64,000 nucleotides of DNA from Butyricicoccus porcorum (GTDB lineage: Bacteria > Bacillota > Clostridia > Oscillospirales > Butyricicoccaceae): the NCBI RefSeq assembly GCF_002157465.1, contig NZ_NHOC01000001.1, forward strand, positions 124,001 to 188,000, in the 5' to 3' direction. Of this stretch, positions 24,791 through 32,994 are shown piece after piece. Position 1 is the stretch's first letter. Every line of letters starts with the position of its first letter. The notes beneath the pieces were generated by a model. The model saw only the letters and a list, made by a program, of their open reading frames with translations, searched no databases and was not told where the DNA came from. A program made the translations under genes and the position numbers.

Positions 24791-24885
24791 GTGATGCGTC
24801 ACACTCCCTTTTTCTGTTTTACGCAAATCGACACCGCACAGAGAACCGTTTTCCCCTTTTGCCGTGTCAGTATTGATGTGGTGCA

Positions 24886-25050
24886 TCAGAAAATCAGCAC
24901 CAATGCAGCGACAACAAAAATCGCAGCAATCACGCCGAGCATGATATAGGTATTGCGGTCTTCCTTCTTCTGCTGCTCCTCACGGCGCACCTTGGCTTCC
25001 TGCAAGCGCTGCTGCTGGCTTTTGTGTACTTTTTTAACAGGTCTTCCCAC
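24886..25050 (-). CDS. 54-residue single-helix membrane protein
   Basis: Small gene with a GTG start at 25050 and a very strong ribosome site (GGAGGAGGATAAC). The product begins MGRPVKKVHKSQQQRLQEAK, has a charged, helical first half (VRREEQQKKEDRN), then one membrane helix (YIMLGVIAAIFVVAALVLIF) to the end. Function unknown; the look is of a tail-anchored protein with a cytosolic basic coiled region. It lies between a VanZ-like gene and mscL on the same strand. Confidence 0.75.
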   Translation of the reverse strand: MGRPVKKVHKSQQQRLQEAKVRREEQQKKEDRNTYIMLGVIAAIFVVAALVLIF

Positions 25051-25111
25051 GTTATCCTCCTCCGTTTTTGTTACTATTACGAAATCAGAGTAACAAATTT
25101 CCCGTGAAATG

Positions 25112-25570
25112 TCAACGCCTGTGCCTGCGAATCAGCAGATACAACAGCAGAAAAACCGCACTGCCGCATACGACACCGGAAAAATCCAACACCACATCCG
25201 AAACCTGTGCACTGCGGTCGGACAGTGTTTGCAGCATTTCATCCGTCACCGCGCACAGCAGACCGAAAAACAGTCCATGCAGCACATAATGCAGGTTGAC
25301 CCGGCGGCGCACTGCCCAGAGATGTTGGGTAAAAAATCCAAGTGCGGCAAATTCACAGAAATGTGCCAGCTTGCGCACCACATGTTCCGTCAGGCCATTG
25401 TAGCCAAACACCCATTGAAACAATCCCGACAGCACGCTGAGCATGCCCACGCTCTGTTCGGTGGACTGCGCGCGATTTTGCAGGGAATTTCCAAAAATAA
25501 AAACCAACAGTGCGGCAATCAGCAGAAGATTTCCAACTGTCCCCCAGACCTGTCTGCTTTTCTGTGGCAT
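25112..25570 (-). CDS. VanZ-like family membrane protein
   Basis: 152 residues with about four helices. The conserved VanZ blocks are visible: VRKLAHFCEFAALGFF (about residues 66-81), FFGLLCAVTDEMLQTLSDR, and SDVVLDFSGVVCGSAVFLLL. VanZ proteins can raise teicoplanin resistance, but chromosomal relatives in Clostridia usually have no known role, so I do not infer resistance. It lies 23 bp after the MATE exporter gene on the same strand and could share its transcript. Confidence 0.85.
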   Translation of the reverse strand: MPQKSRQVWGTVGNLLLIAALLVFIFGNSLQNRAQSTEQSVGMLSVLSGLFQWVFGYNGLTEHVVRKLAHFCEFAALGFFTQHLWAVRRRVNLHYVLHGLFFGLLCAVTDEMLQTLSDRSAQVSDVVLDFSGVVCGSAVFLLLYLLIRRHRR

Positions 25571-25593
25571 ATCCAGCCTCCTTTTTGTCCATA

Positions 25594-26979
25594 TTATGTC
25601 CGCCCGACAGCCGGCGGCTCACCGTCCTCCGGCAGTCTGCGGAAAAATCGGAAGACAAACGGAACCGCTGTGAGAAACGTCAGGACATCTGAAATCGTCT
25701 GTGCAATCTGTACGCCGGTCAGCCCGATAAAATGCGGCAGGATCACAACGAGCGGGATAAAATACACACCGCTGCGCAGAATTGCCAGAAATGTCGCCTG
25801 TTTATTCGCACCGATGCTCTGGAACAGCATGTTTGCACACAGCGCCAACGGCTGGAAAAACAGCGCAATCAGCTGCACGCGCAGGGCAAACGTGCCGATT
25901 TCAATGACCGCCGGATCATCGCGGAAAAAGCCGATCAGATGTGATGACAGCAGCATACCGACCACGGCAAGTGTGCCGAGGAAGAATTCCCCCACGCCCA
26001 GTGTAAACAGGAAGCCATGCCGCACACGGGAATATTTTTTTGCGCCGTAATTGAAGCCGCTGACCGGCTGGAAGCCCTGTCCGATGCCGAGACCGACGGC
26101 AAACACAAAGAAACAGATCCGCGCGACAATCGTCATCGCGGAGACCGCTGCGTCGCCGTAGACGCCTGCCTGCCCGTTGAGCACCATGGTGGAAATACTC
26201 GACAGTCCCTGCCGCATCAGGCTGGGAAATCCAGTCGCACAGACATCCGGAAGCATCCGGATGCCGTCCCTTGCTGCATGCAAAGACAGCTTGCTCTGTG
26301 TCTTGCCGCGCAGGAATGGGCTGAGCAGAATACAGAAGCCGATGCACTGGGAAACCGCTGTCGAGATGCCGGCACCTTCTATGCCCATATGAAATTTCCG
26401 GATCAGCAGCCAGTCTCCGAAAATGTTGAGCAGACCGCCGGTGGTCATGCCGATCATGGAAAACATCGCGCGGCCCTCATAGCGCAGGATATTGTTGAAC
26501 ACAAAGCTGCTGGTCATGACCGGAGCCGCCAACAAGATAAACGTCGAATACGTGCGCGCATACGGCAGAATGGTTTCCGTACTGCCGAGCAGCCGCATGA
26601 GCGGGGTCAGAAACAGCAGACCGAACACCGTAATGGCAACGCCGGAGAGCAGGGACCAGAAAAAGCCGGTAGAAGCTGCCTGCGTTGCGCTCTCCCTGTC
26701 CTGTGCACCCAGCTTGCGCGAGAGGATACTTCCCGCACCGTGGCCGAACATAAAGCCAACGGCCTGTAAAATCGCCATCAGGCCAAAGACAACACCGACT
26801 GCACCGCTCGCGCTTGTGCCGAGTGTGCCGACAAAATAGGTATCCGCCATATTGTAGATGCTGGTTGCCAGCATGCTGATGGTTGTCGGAATGCCGAGCT
26901 TTAAAATCAGGCGCGACACCGGGGTTTCCGTCATGCGCCGGTACTGCGCCGAAGCGCCTTCCGAGGTATGTTGATTCAC
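25594..26979 (-). CDS. MATE family multidrug/cation exporter (copy 1)
   Basis: Twelve-helix antiporter (461 aa) that exports organic cations or drugs in exchange for Na+ or H+. It starts TETPVSRLILKLGIPTTISM after 15 residues, has YNMADTYFVGTLGTSASGAVGV (the MATE N-lobe motif, here given in two parts: YNMADTYFVG and LGTSASGAVG), FMFGHGAGSILSRKLGA and GIGQGFQPVSGFNYGAKKY in the C-lobe. The GTG at 26979 has AAGGATGG ahead. A promoter and an attenuator-like hairpin precede it. Substrate unknown. Confidence 0.92.
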   Translation of the reverse strand: MNQHTSEGASAQYRRMTETPVSRLILKLGIPTTISMLATSIYNMADTYFVGTLGTSASGAVGVVFGLMAILQAVGFMFGHGAGSILSRKLGAQDRESATQAASTGFFWSLLSGVAITVFGLLFLTPLMRLLGSTETILPYARTYSTFILLAAPVMTSSFVFNNILRYEGRAMFSMIGMTTGGLLNIFGDWLLIRKFHMGIEGAGISTAVSQCIGFCILLSPFLRGKTQSKLSLHAARDGIRMLPDVCATGFPSLMRQGLSSISTMVLNGQAGVYGDAAVSAMTIVARICFFVFAVGLGIGQGFQPVSGFNYGAKKYSRVRHGFLFTLGVGEFFLGTLAVVGMLLSSHLIGFFRDDPAVIEIGTFALRVQLIALFFQPLALCANMLFQSIGANKQATFLAILRSGVYFIPLVVILPHFIGLTGVQIAQTISDVLTFLTAVPFVFRFFRRLPEDGEPPAVGRT

Positions 26980-26998
26980 AGAAATTCCATCCTTTCAC

Positions 26999-27053
26999 AA
27001 AAACAAAAGAGAGCAAAGCCGGTACGCTCCAGCTCAGCTCTCGGTTTAGTATA
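26999..27053 (-). promoter_or_regulatory. Attenuator-like leader hairpin of MATE copy 1
   Basis: Between the promoter -10 box (27048-27053) and the gene, the minus strand has GAGAGC (27037-27042) pairing with GCTCTC (27009-27014), with an inner GAGCTGGAG/ACCGGCTTT region, followed by TTTTGTTTTT. This looks like an intrinsic terminator inside the 5' leader, so expression may depend on read-through. Confidence 0.5.
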
Positions 27054-27077
27054 CCATAAATCAGGCATAAATGACAA
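27048..27077 (-). promoter_or_regulatory. Sigma-A promoter of MATE copy 1
   Basis: Minus strand: TTGTCA, 18 nt, TATACT. Confidence 0.7.
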
Positions 27078-27620
27078 AGCTTTTCTGTTTTTTCATTTCT
27101 CACATCGTATGCCCTGATGAACCATTTCCCCCTCTGCCGCGAACTTTCATCCAAAAAGACGTATTTTGCATATCATTCAGGCGATTCGCCAGGTAATTCC
27201 GCACATTTTGTGAATATCGAATTGTCTGTTTTGCCACTTTATTCTCCCAGCCCTATATGTTATTATACAACACAAAATCAGCATGGTCTTGCCGAAAGAA
27301 GAATCCTATGGTTCATCTGTGTCCGCTGTTTTTCCTCCCGGTGGCTGAGCTTGTTCTGGCTGATGCCGTTTTTCTCAATCTACTCTGTCAGTTTGATTTT
27401 TATCTTGCCGTATCTTTCCAAAATTCACCATCTCATTTGCAAATAAATAGACAAGGATCGTGTAACTTTTTAGCATGATTTTCTAAGTTGCAAGAAGTCT
27501 TGTGTCATTACTTGCACATATAGGCAAAACGGATCGATGGAGGAAGCGTGCGGTATGCTCCGGCATGGATATACGTTGGGTCTGCGCTGTGCAGACACAA
27601 GTTCAGGCCATCCGTTACAG
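27078..27620. other. Intergenic stretch without a supported gene
   Basis: AT-richer than its surroundings. Open frames on the plus strand (for example 27117-27446) lack ribosome sites and family similarity and contain no clear domain. I see no RNA structure I can name. Confidence 0.5.
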
Positions 27621-27623
27621 GTA

Positions 27624-27657
27624 TAAAAAACAGGCAGATGCAACTGCATCTGCCTGC
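27624..27657 (-). terminator. Terminator of purA
   Basis: Perfect 12-bp stem CAGGCAGATGCA / TGCATCTGCCTG with a 2-nt loop, and TTTTTT on the minus strand. Confidence 0.9.
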
Positions 27658-27670
27658 ATATTCTGCAAAA

Positions 27671-28948
27671 TTACTTGTCGATGGAAATGACCTGATCGCG
27701 GCCGGGGCCTACGCCGAGCAGGCGAACCGGACAGCCGATGATTTTCTCCAGCTCCTTGATATAGTTCTTTACATTGACCGGAAGCTCGTCAAACGTCTTG
27801 CACTTGGTGATGTCCTCGGTGAAGCCGTCGAACTCCTCATAGATCGGAGTGCAGTGCTCCAGATCTGCAAAGTTTGCCGGGAACTCGGTGATGCGCTCGC
27901 CCTTGAAATCATAGGCAACGCAGACCTTCAGCTTCGGCAGGCCGCACAGCGGGTCAATCTTGTTGATGACCATCTCGGTCAGGCCGTTGACGCGAACCGC
28001 ATAGCGCGCGATGACTGCGTCGAACCAGCCGGTACGTCTCGGACGGCCGGTAACAGTGCCGAATTCGCCGCCGGCATTGCGGATATAATCGCCGGTCTCG
28101 TCGAACAGCTCGGTCGGGAACGGACCCTTGCCGACGCGAGTGGTATAGCTCTTGCAGATACCGACAATCTCGTCAATTGCAGTCGGGCCGACGCCGGAGC
28201 CAACACAGCAGCCGCCGGAAACCGGATGGGACGAGGTGACATACGGATAGGTGCCCATATCAAGGTCAAGCAGCGTGCCCTGTGCGCCCTCGAACAGAAC
28301 CTCCTTGCCCTCCTTGATGGCATTGTAGGTCAGAACAGAGGTGTCGCAGACATGGCTTCTCAGGCGGTCTGCATAGACCTTGTACTCTTCGAGAACTGCC
28401 TTGATGTCAATCGGCTCGCCGCCGTATACGCCGGTGATGACCTTGTTCTTGCGCTCGCACGCCTCAGTCATAACCGCTTCAAAGCGCTCCGGATCGACAA
28501 AGTCGTGCATGCGCACGCCGATGCGCTCCGACTTGTCCATATAGGTCGGGCCGATGCCCTTCTTAGTGGTGCCGATGTCATCGCCGCCGCGCGCCTTTTC
28601 GCTCAGCGCGTCCAGCTCCAGATGCCACGGCAGGATGCAGTGTGCACGAGCATCGATATACAGCTTATCGGTAGAAATCCCGCGCTCATTCAGGCCATCC
28701 ATCTCACCCAGAATGGACTTCGGATTGACAACGACACCCGGTCCGATGATGTTGACACAGTTCGGATACAGGATGCCCGACGGAATGAGCTGTAATTTAT
28801 ATGATTCGTCGCCGACTACGACGGTATGGCCAGCATTGTTGCCGCCCTGAGAACGCACGACAAGATCAGCCTGTGAAGCAAAGATGTCAATATACTTTCC
28901 CTTTCCTTCGTCGCCCCACTGCGCGCCCAATACAATTTTGCCCGGCAT
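27671..28948 (-). CDS. purA: Adenylosuccinate synthetase
   Basis: Joins IMP and aspartate using GTP, the first step from IMP to AMP. 425 residues, the normal length. The N-terminal loop VLGAQWGDEGKGKYID (about residues 5-20) contains the catalytic Asp and the GTP-binding glycine loop; QGGNNAGHTVVV, GTTKKGIGPTYMDK, FEGAQGTLLDLDMGTYPYVT and GVCKSYTTRVG-like sequence (here GICKSYTTRVG) are all present. The AAAGGGG ribosome site lies about ten bases before the ATG. Single-gene unit with its own promoter and terminator. Confidence 0.97.
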   Translation of the reverse strand: MPGKIVLGAQWGDEGKGKYIDIFASQADLVVRSQGGNNAGHTVVVGDESYKLQLIPSGILYPNCVNIIGPGVVVNPKSILGEMDGLNERGISTDKLYIDARAHCILPWHLELDALSEKARGGDDIGTTKKGIGPTYMDKSERIGVRMHDFVDPERFEAVMTEACERKNKVITGVYGGEPIDIKAVLEEYKVYADRLRSHVCDTSVLTYNAIKEGKEVLFEGAQGTLLDLDMGTYPYVTSSHPVSGGCCVGSGVGPTAIDEIVGICKSYTTRVGKGPFPTELFDETGDYIRNAGGEFGTVTGRPRRTGWFDAVIARYAVRVNGLTEMVINKIDPLCGLPKLKVCVAYDFKGERITEFPANFADLEHCTPIYEEFDGFTEDITKCKTFDELPVNVKNYIKELEKIIGCPVRLLGVGPGRDQVISIDK

Positions 28949-29013
28949 AAAAAATTGCCCCTTTCAGATGATTTCGGGGCTGTTTTTCTGCCCCGTGAGC
29001 TTTTTCTGATGCT

Positions 29014-29042
29014 ATTATATCATTTCTGCCGATTTAACACAA
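29014..29042 (-). promoter_or_regulatory. Sigma-A promoter of purA
   Basis: Minus strand: TTGTGT, 17 nt, TATAAT, about 65 nt before the ATG. The leader carries two short GGGGC/GCCCC pairings that exclude each other (28955-28995). Confidence 0.75.
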
Positions 29043-29092
29043 TAAAAAATCGAGAGAAAGCGGAAAACAGTATATCCGGAAGTTTTTTCCGG

Positions 29093-29734
29093 TCAGCTGA
29101 CCCGATAATGCCCGGTGACGGTATCCCAGTTCGACAGGATATCTTCTTCATACCGCCGCTGTGCCGGACTTGCATGATGGATGACATATGGCACGCCATC
29201 GGCATTGCGCCGGTCGGACACAATGCCGATGTGCCGGGGAAATACAACAATATCCCCGCCCTGCCACTGTGCAATGTCGGACACATCCGTCGTCAGGGAA
29301 ATGGCTGTGTGCTGAAAATAGACATTCAGATTGGGCACGCGCCGGAAATCGATGTTGTCATCCGGGCGGTCAATGCCATATGCCGCCGGATTTTTCCGAA
29401 TATCTGCATCCACCAGCTCACGCAGGTCATAGCCTGCCGCGCGCATTGCCTGCCCGACCACATCCGTGCACACGCCATAGCCATCATCCGGGTAGCCGCC
29501 CTCATAATATTCGCTTTTGTATTTCGGCTTTGTTTTGACATAATCCTTTGCGCCCTGTAACACATCGGTCTGATCGTCCACGCCGTCACCGTCCTCGTCA
29601 TGTTCACTGCGGTATGTCGGAATATTGAAGTGCTCCGCGGTATAGCCCGGCTTTGCACAGCAGCGGTACAGCACGCCCACTGCCAGCACGGCAAGCACTG
29701 CTGCGGCAATCCACCGCATTTTCTTTCTGTTCAA
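29093..29734 (-). CDS. DUF1287 domain protein, membrane-anchored or secreted
   Basis: A 213-residue protein with an N-terminal signal anchor (MRWIAAAVLAVLAVGVLYRC) followed by an extracellular domain. The blocks YPDDGYGVCTDVVGQAMRAA, LVDADIRKNP, DDNIDFRRVPNLNVYF, WQGGDIVVFPRHIGIVSDRR and YVIHHA match DUF1287, an NlpC/P60-like fold with a Cys-His pair (VCTDVV Cys, HIGIVS His), probably a cell-wall hydrolase or related enzyme. DEDGDGVDDQTDV resembles a Ca2+-binding loop. I prefer the TTG at 29734 (GGGAGG nine bases ahead); ATG at 29767 is the alternative. Confidence 0.78.
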   Translation of the reverse strand: MNRKKMRWIAAAVLAVLAVGVLYRCCAKPGYTAEHFNIPTYRSEHDEDGDGVDDQTDVLQGAKDYVKTKPKYKSEYYEGGYPDDGYGVCTDVVGQAMRAAGYDLRELVDADIRKNPAAYGIDRPDDNIDFRRVPNLNVYFQHTAISLTTDVSDIAQWQGGDIVVFPRHIGIVSDRRNADGVPYVIHHASPAQRRYEEDILSNWDTVTGHYRVS

Positions 29735-29868
29735 ATGCACGCCGCCTCCCTGCTGTATTTTCTCCATCGTACCACATCCGGCGGCAGACGAACAGCCTGC
29801 GCACGCAAATGTCACAATCCCTTTACAAAGTCAGCTGCCAATACTGCCCGAACTTTTGCAAATCCCCC

Positions 29869-29897
29869 TTGCCGACTGTGCATTTGCGCAGTACAAT
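29869..29897 (+). promoter_or_regulatory. Sigma-A promoter of the AEC transporter
   Basis: TTGCCG, 17 nt, TACAAT, about 38 nt before the ATG. Confidence 0.65.
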
Positions 29898-29935
29898 AAA
29901 AAATATACTTTTTCTCCTAGGGAGGGACGCTCCCC

Positions 29936-30847
29936 ATGTCAACCGTGTTGTTTAAGGTTCTGGCGTTCGTGCTGATGATTGCGCTCGGCTATTTTGCAAA
30001 GGCCAGTCATCTGTTGCAGCAGGAAGACAGCCAGATTCTGATGAAAATTATCATCAATATCACCATGCCGATGGCACTGATCTCCGGCTTCCGCACATTT
30101 TCCTTTGACACATCGCTGTTATTTGCACTTCTCATCGGCTTCGGCTTTAATCTGCTTCTGCTCGCTGCGGGCTGGCTGCTGTCCGCCCGCCGTGACGGCG
30201 ACACGCGTGCCCTGTATGTGCTCAATGTCCCGTCATACAATATCGGCAATTTTGCGCTGCCGTTTGTACAGGGCTTTCTGCCCGCTTCCGCGACGCTGTG
30301 CCTGTGCATGTTCGATGCGGGCAACAATCCGATGGGCGCAGGCATTACCTATTCCGCCGCAGCTTCCCTGACCGGCGGTGACGGTCATTTATCCCTGCGC
30401 GATATCCTGCGCAAGCTGTTCCATTCGCCGCCATTTCTGGCATACTTCATCATGCTTGTGCTCTATCTGCCCGGCATCCGCCTGCCAGATGCATTTTTCG
30501 ACATGTGCGCGCTGTTCGGACAGGGCAATACCTTCCTGGCCATGTTCACACTCGGCCTGATTTTTGAATGGCATCTGCCGCGTGAGGATATCCGCGAGGT
30601 GTTCCGCATTCTCAGCATCCGCTATGTGCTCTGCCTGCTGGCGGCAGCGGCAGTATACCTGCTGACACCGTTCGACCTCATTACACGCCAAACCCTGTGT
30701 CTGTGCCTGGTCGCACCGGTCACGACACTTTCGGTCGCCTATGGTCTCGCCTGCGGATGCCGGCACTCGATGATTGCCGCACTCAGCTCGATGAGTATGG
30801 CCGTGAGCTTTGTACTCTCCCTTGGACTGTTGATTCTCTGGGCATAA
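29936..30847 (+). CDS. AEC family transporter
   Basis: Membrane carrier of the auxin efflux carrier family (303 aa, about ten helices). The N-terminal ALGYFAKASHLLQQEDSQIL, INITMPMALISGF, and the NVPSYNIGNFALPFVQGFL block are typical; CMFDAGNNPMGAGITYS lies in the middle crossover region and contains the helix-breaking Asn/Pro. Bacterial members export or import small organic acids or amino acids; substrate unknown. ATG at 29936 has GGGAGG ten bases ahead. Single gene between two terminators. Confidence 0.85.
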   Translation: MSTVLFKVLAFVLMIALGYFAKASHLLQQEDSQILMKIIINITMPMALISGFRTFSFDTSLLFALLIGFGFNLLLLAAGWLLSARRDGDTRALYVLNVPSYNIGNFALPFVQGFLPASATLCLCMFDAGNNPMGAGITYSAAASLTGGDGHLSLRDILRKLFHSPPFLAYFIMLVLYLPGIRLPDAFFDMCALFGQGNTFLAMFTLGLIFEWHLPREDIREVFRILSIRYVLCLLAAAAVYLLTPFDLITRQTLCLCLVAPVTTLSVAYGLACGCRHSMIAALSSMSMAVSFVLSLGLLILWA

Positions 30848-30850
30848 TAA

Positions 30851-30892
30851 AACGGGCAGTCTGAACGATTTTGTTCAGACTGCCCTTTCCTT
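30851..30892. terminator. Bidirectional terminator between AEC transporter and DUF975 gene
   Basis: Perfect 13-bp stem GGGCAGTCTGAAC / GTTCAGACTGCCC, with TTTCCTTTT on the plus side and a weaker TTTTATT on the minus side. It serves the two convergent genes. Confidence 0.9.
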
Positions 30893-30898
30893 TTATTT

Positions 30899-31693
30899 TC
30901 ATTCGGTCAGCTGTGAAAGATCCGGCGGATTCGGCTGTGCTGTTCTGCCGCACAGCGCATCGAAATAGTGCACAAAGGCAATTTCAGTGTACGCATCCAC
31001 ATAGATCATGCCGATGCCGCAGGTAACGGCGCCGAACAGCAGCCACAGAATAAAACTGAGGTCAAACACCATCAGCTCCCAGTTGTGGTTTTTGAAAATC
31101 GGTGCGCACGAACGGATGGCCTGCATCACGCTCGCATCCGGCGTATCAATCATGCAGATATACGCGCCGTCATAGCGGCGTACCTTGACCGTGATGAGCA
31201 TCGAGAGCGGGATAAGCAGTACAACTCCGATCATGACCAACGGTGCGGAACCGATCAATGCAAACAGAGCAATCAGAACAATGGCAACACTCAGCAGTAC
31301 GACCCAGCCGAGTGAATACAGCAGAATGCCCAGTGCCAGCTTGATAGAAGTCAGATATTTTTTACCGCTCATGAAGCAGGACACCACCAGCATCGGCGAT
31401 GCCTCCTGCCCGCGCGCCTGCGCGACGAAATAATGCTTTGCGCCGAACTCGAGCGGTACCGCAATCAATACCGTTGCAAGCAGATAAATCAGCATGCAGT
31501 TGAAATACAGCCCCATATTTGCCGAATTGATGTCCCCGCTTATCGCCTGTGTTCCGACTTCATAAATCATCGAAATGAGCACAACAGGAACCACTTCGAG
31601 CACGACGGTCAGCATGGTGGGCCAGAACCGCGCACGGATATCCTCCCGCGCCTGTGCTTTATACTGTTTTCGTGCAGATGCATTGTAAATCAT
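30899..31693 (-). CDS. DUF975 family membrane protein
   Basis: 264 residues with about six hydrophobic helices. It starts MIYNASARKQYKAQAREDIR, close to the usual ARxxLKGnw-type opening of DUF975 proteins, and contains FGAKHYFVAQARGQ, SGKKYLTSIKLALGILLYSL and a region around SCAPIFKNHNWELMVFDLSF (the family's KG-W-x-F-DLSFI-W motif is seen as FDLSFILWLLF). Ends with MIYVDAYTEIAFVHYFDALC. Function of the family is unknown. ATG at 31693 has AAAGGAG ahead; upstream codons belong to the leader. Confidence 0.85.
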   Translation of the reverse strand: MIYNASARKQYKAQAREDIRARFWPTMLTVVLEVVPVVLISMIYEVGTQAISGDINSANMGLYFNCMLIYLLATVLIAVPLEFGAKHYFVAQARGQEASPMLVVSCFMSGKKYLTSIKLALGILLYSLGWVVLLSVAIVLIALFALIGSAPLVMIGVVLLIPLSMLITVKVRRYDGAYICMIDTPDASVMQAIRSCAPIFKNHNWELMVFDLSFILWLLFGAVTCGIGMIYVDAYTEIAFVHYFDALCGRTAQPNPPDLSQLTE

Positions 31694-31722
31694 CTTACAG
31701 CACTCCTTTCCCTGATGATAGT

Positions 31723-31751
31723 ATTGTACCATAGCGCATGGTGCAATACAA
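31723..31751 (-). promoter_or_regulatory. Sigma-A promoter of the DUF975 gene
   Basis: Minus strand: TTGTAT, 17 nt, TACAAT, about 30 nt before the ATG. Confidence 0.7.
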
Positions 31752-31778
31752 TGACAGCGCGGTTACAAGCTTTCTGAC

Positions 31779-31817
31779 AAAAAAATTCCCCGGCACGCCC
31801 CGCAGGGTGCATCGGGG
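31779..31817 (-). terminator. Terminator of the ricin-lectin gene
   Basis: Minus strand CCCCGATGCAC / GTGCCGGGG hairpin followed by AATTTTTTTG. Confidence 0.8.
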
Positions 31818-31837
31818 AATCTGTCAGATACCCAAAC

Positions 31838-32617
31838 TTACTTGGTCTCTTCTGCCGCCTTTGCAGCAACCTCAGCCTCGCGCTGTGCCTTGGTCTTGCG
31901 GGTGCGCTTCGGCTTTTCCGCGCCGTCCGCAGCGGCAGCTGTCTTCTTGGCAGCGGTCTTTCTGGTGGTCGTCTTCTTTGCAGCAGACGTTGCCTTCTTG
32001 CGGGTGGTCGTGGTCTTCTTCGTGGTGGAAGTGGTTCTCTTGCGGGTGGTCTTCTTTGCCGGAGCAGCTTCCTCTGCCTTCGGCGCCTCCTCAACAGCCG
32101 GAGCAGCCTCTTCCGCCTTCGGCGCTTCCTCAGAGGCCGGAGCTGCCGGTTCCTCTGCCTTCGGTGCTTCGACAGCCGTCAGAATCCAGCTCTGGTTCTC
32201 GCCGTTGACGTCAACCCAGATTTGCAGGCGTGCGCCGGCGATCTCTGCATTCATGCCGACAACATCAATGCACTTGGCGGACAGTGCGGACTTGATTGCA
32301 ACCGCGCCGTCTTCCTTCTCCTCGAAGAACCACATCTGGCTGTCGCCGTCAACGAACTCCCACTGATGCAGGTTTGCGCCGTTGACAACACCCATGCTGA
32401 TGATGTCGAGCGCCTTGCCGGAATTCTTGTTGATGATCTTGTAATACTTGCCGTCGATATGGCGGATCGACCACAGCTGCTGGTCTGCGCCGGTAACATC
32501 TGCCAGGCAAACAAGCGCGCCGTTGTCGGCGGAGGCGTTCTCAACCTCGATCACCTTTCCTCCGACTTTTGCCGCGATGGTATACCATGCGGCTTCATCA
32601 AATGTCTGCTTCATCAT
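31838..32617 (-). CDS. Ricin B-type lectin domain protein with a histone H1-like basic tail
   Basis: 259 residues in two parts. Residues about 8-148 form a beta-trefoil with three similar units, each ending in a Q-x-W-like motif (DQQLWSI, SQMWFFE, NQSWIL) and containing KALDI or CIDVV segments, as in ricin-B lectins. Residues 150-190 are acidic Ala/Glu/Pro repeats (APKAEEPAAP, EEAPKAEEAAP). Residues 190-259 are Lys/Thr/Ala/Arg-rich (KKTTRKRTTSTTKKTTTTRK), like histone H1 or AlgP tails. There is no signal peptide, so it should stay in the cytosol, where the tail could bind nucleic acid. Function unknown; a carbohydrate ligand is an inference. ATG pair at 32617/32614 behind AAGGAGTG. Confidence 0.8.
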   Translation of the reverse strand: MMKQTFDEAAWYTIAAKVGGKVIEVENASADNGALVCLADVTGADQQLWSIRHIDGKYYKIINKNSGKALDIISMGVVNGANLHQWEFVDGDSQMWFFEEKEDGAVAIKSALSAKCIDVVGMNAEIAGARLQIWVDVNGENQSWILTAVEAPKAEEPAAPASEEAPKAEEAAPAVEEAPKAEEAAPAKKTTRKRTTSTTKKTTTTRKKATSAAKKTTTRKTAAKKTAAAADGAEKPKRTRKTKAQREAEVAAKAAEETK

Positions 32618-32688
32618 GACACTCCTTGTCTCGCAGCAGAAAATATGTAAATTTCTGCAACTATAATATACGCTTTATGACGGGTTTC

Positions 32689-32717
32689 ATTATACCACAA
32701 CGCCCTGTTTTGTTCAA
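32689..32717 (-). promoter_or_regulatory. Sigma-A promoter of the ricin-lectin gene
   Basis: Minus strand: TTGAAC, 17 nt, TATAAT. Between here and 32995 only the plus-strand promoter area (TATAAT boxes at 32911 and 32924) of the next gene is recognisable. Confidence 0.75.
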
Positions 32718-32994
32718 TATTTCCGGCATAAAAAAACGGGGAACCGGTGTGTTTTTCCGCCCATTTCGTGAAACGTGATACTTTTTATCCATGCATTTGT
32801 TCAATAATTTGGTGGTTTTTTCTGTCGAACGAATGCACGCGAATACATCCAAAACCGTTCCCGCACGTTCTGTGCGGTTTTCCGTTCTTTTCACAGCCAA
32901 AAAAATGTGTTATAATACGATATTATAATGTTACAGAGAAAACTTCCGCCGGCTGGTTTGTTCCGGCGGAAATGGAGAAAGGGCTGATACTCCC

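Noticed and set aside
27117-27478. Plus-strand frames before purA
   Set aside because: No ribosome site, low-complexity hydrophobic and aromatic content of AT-rich DNA, no similarity I recognise.
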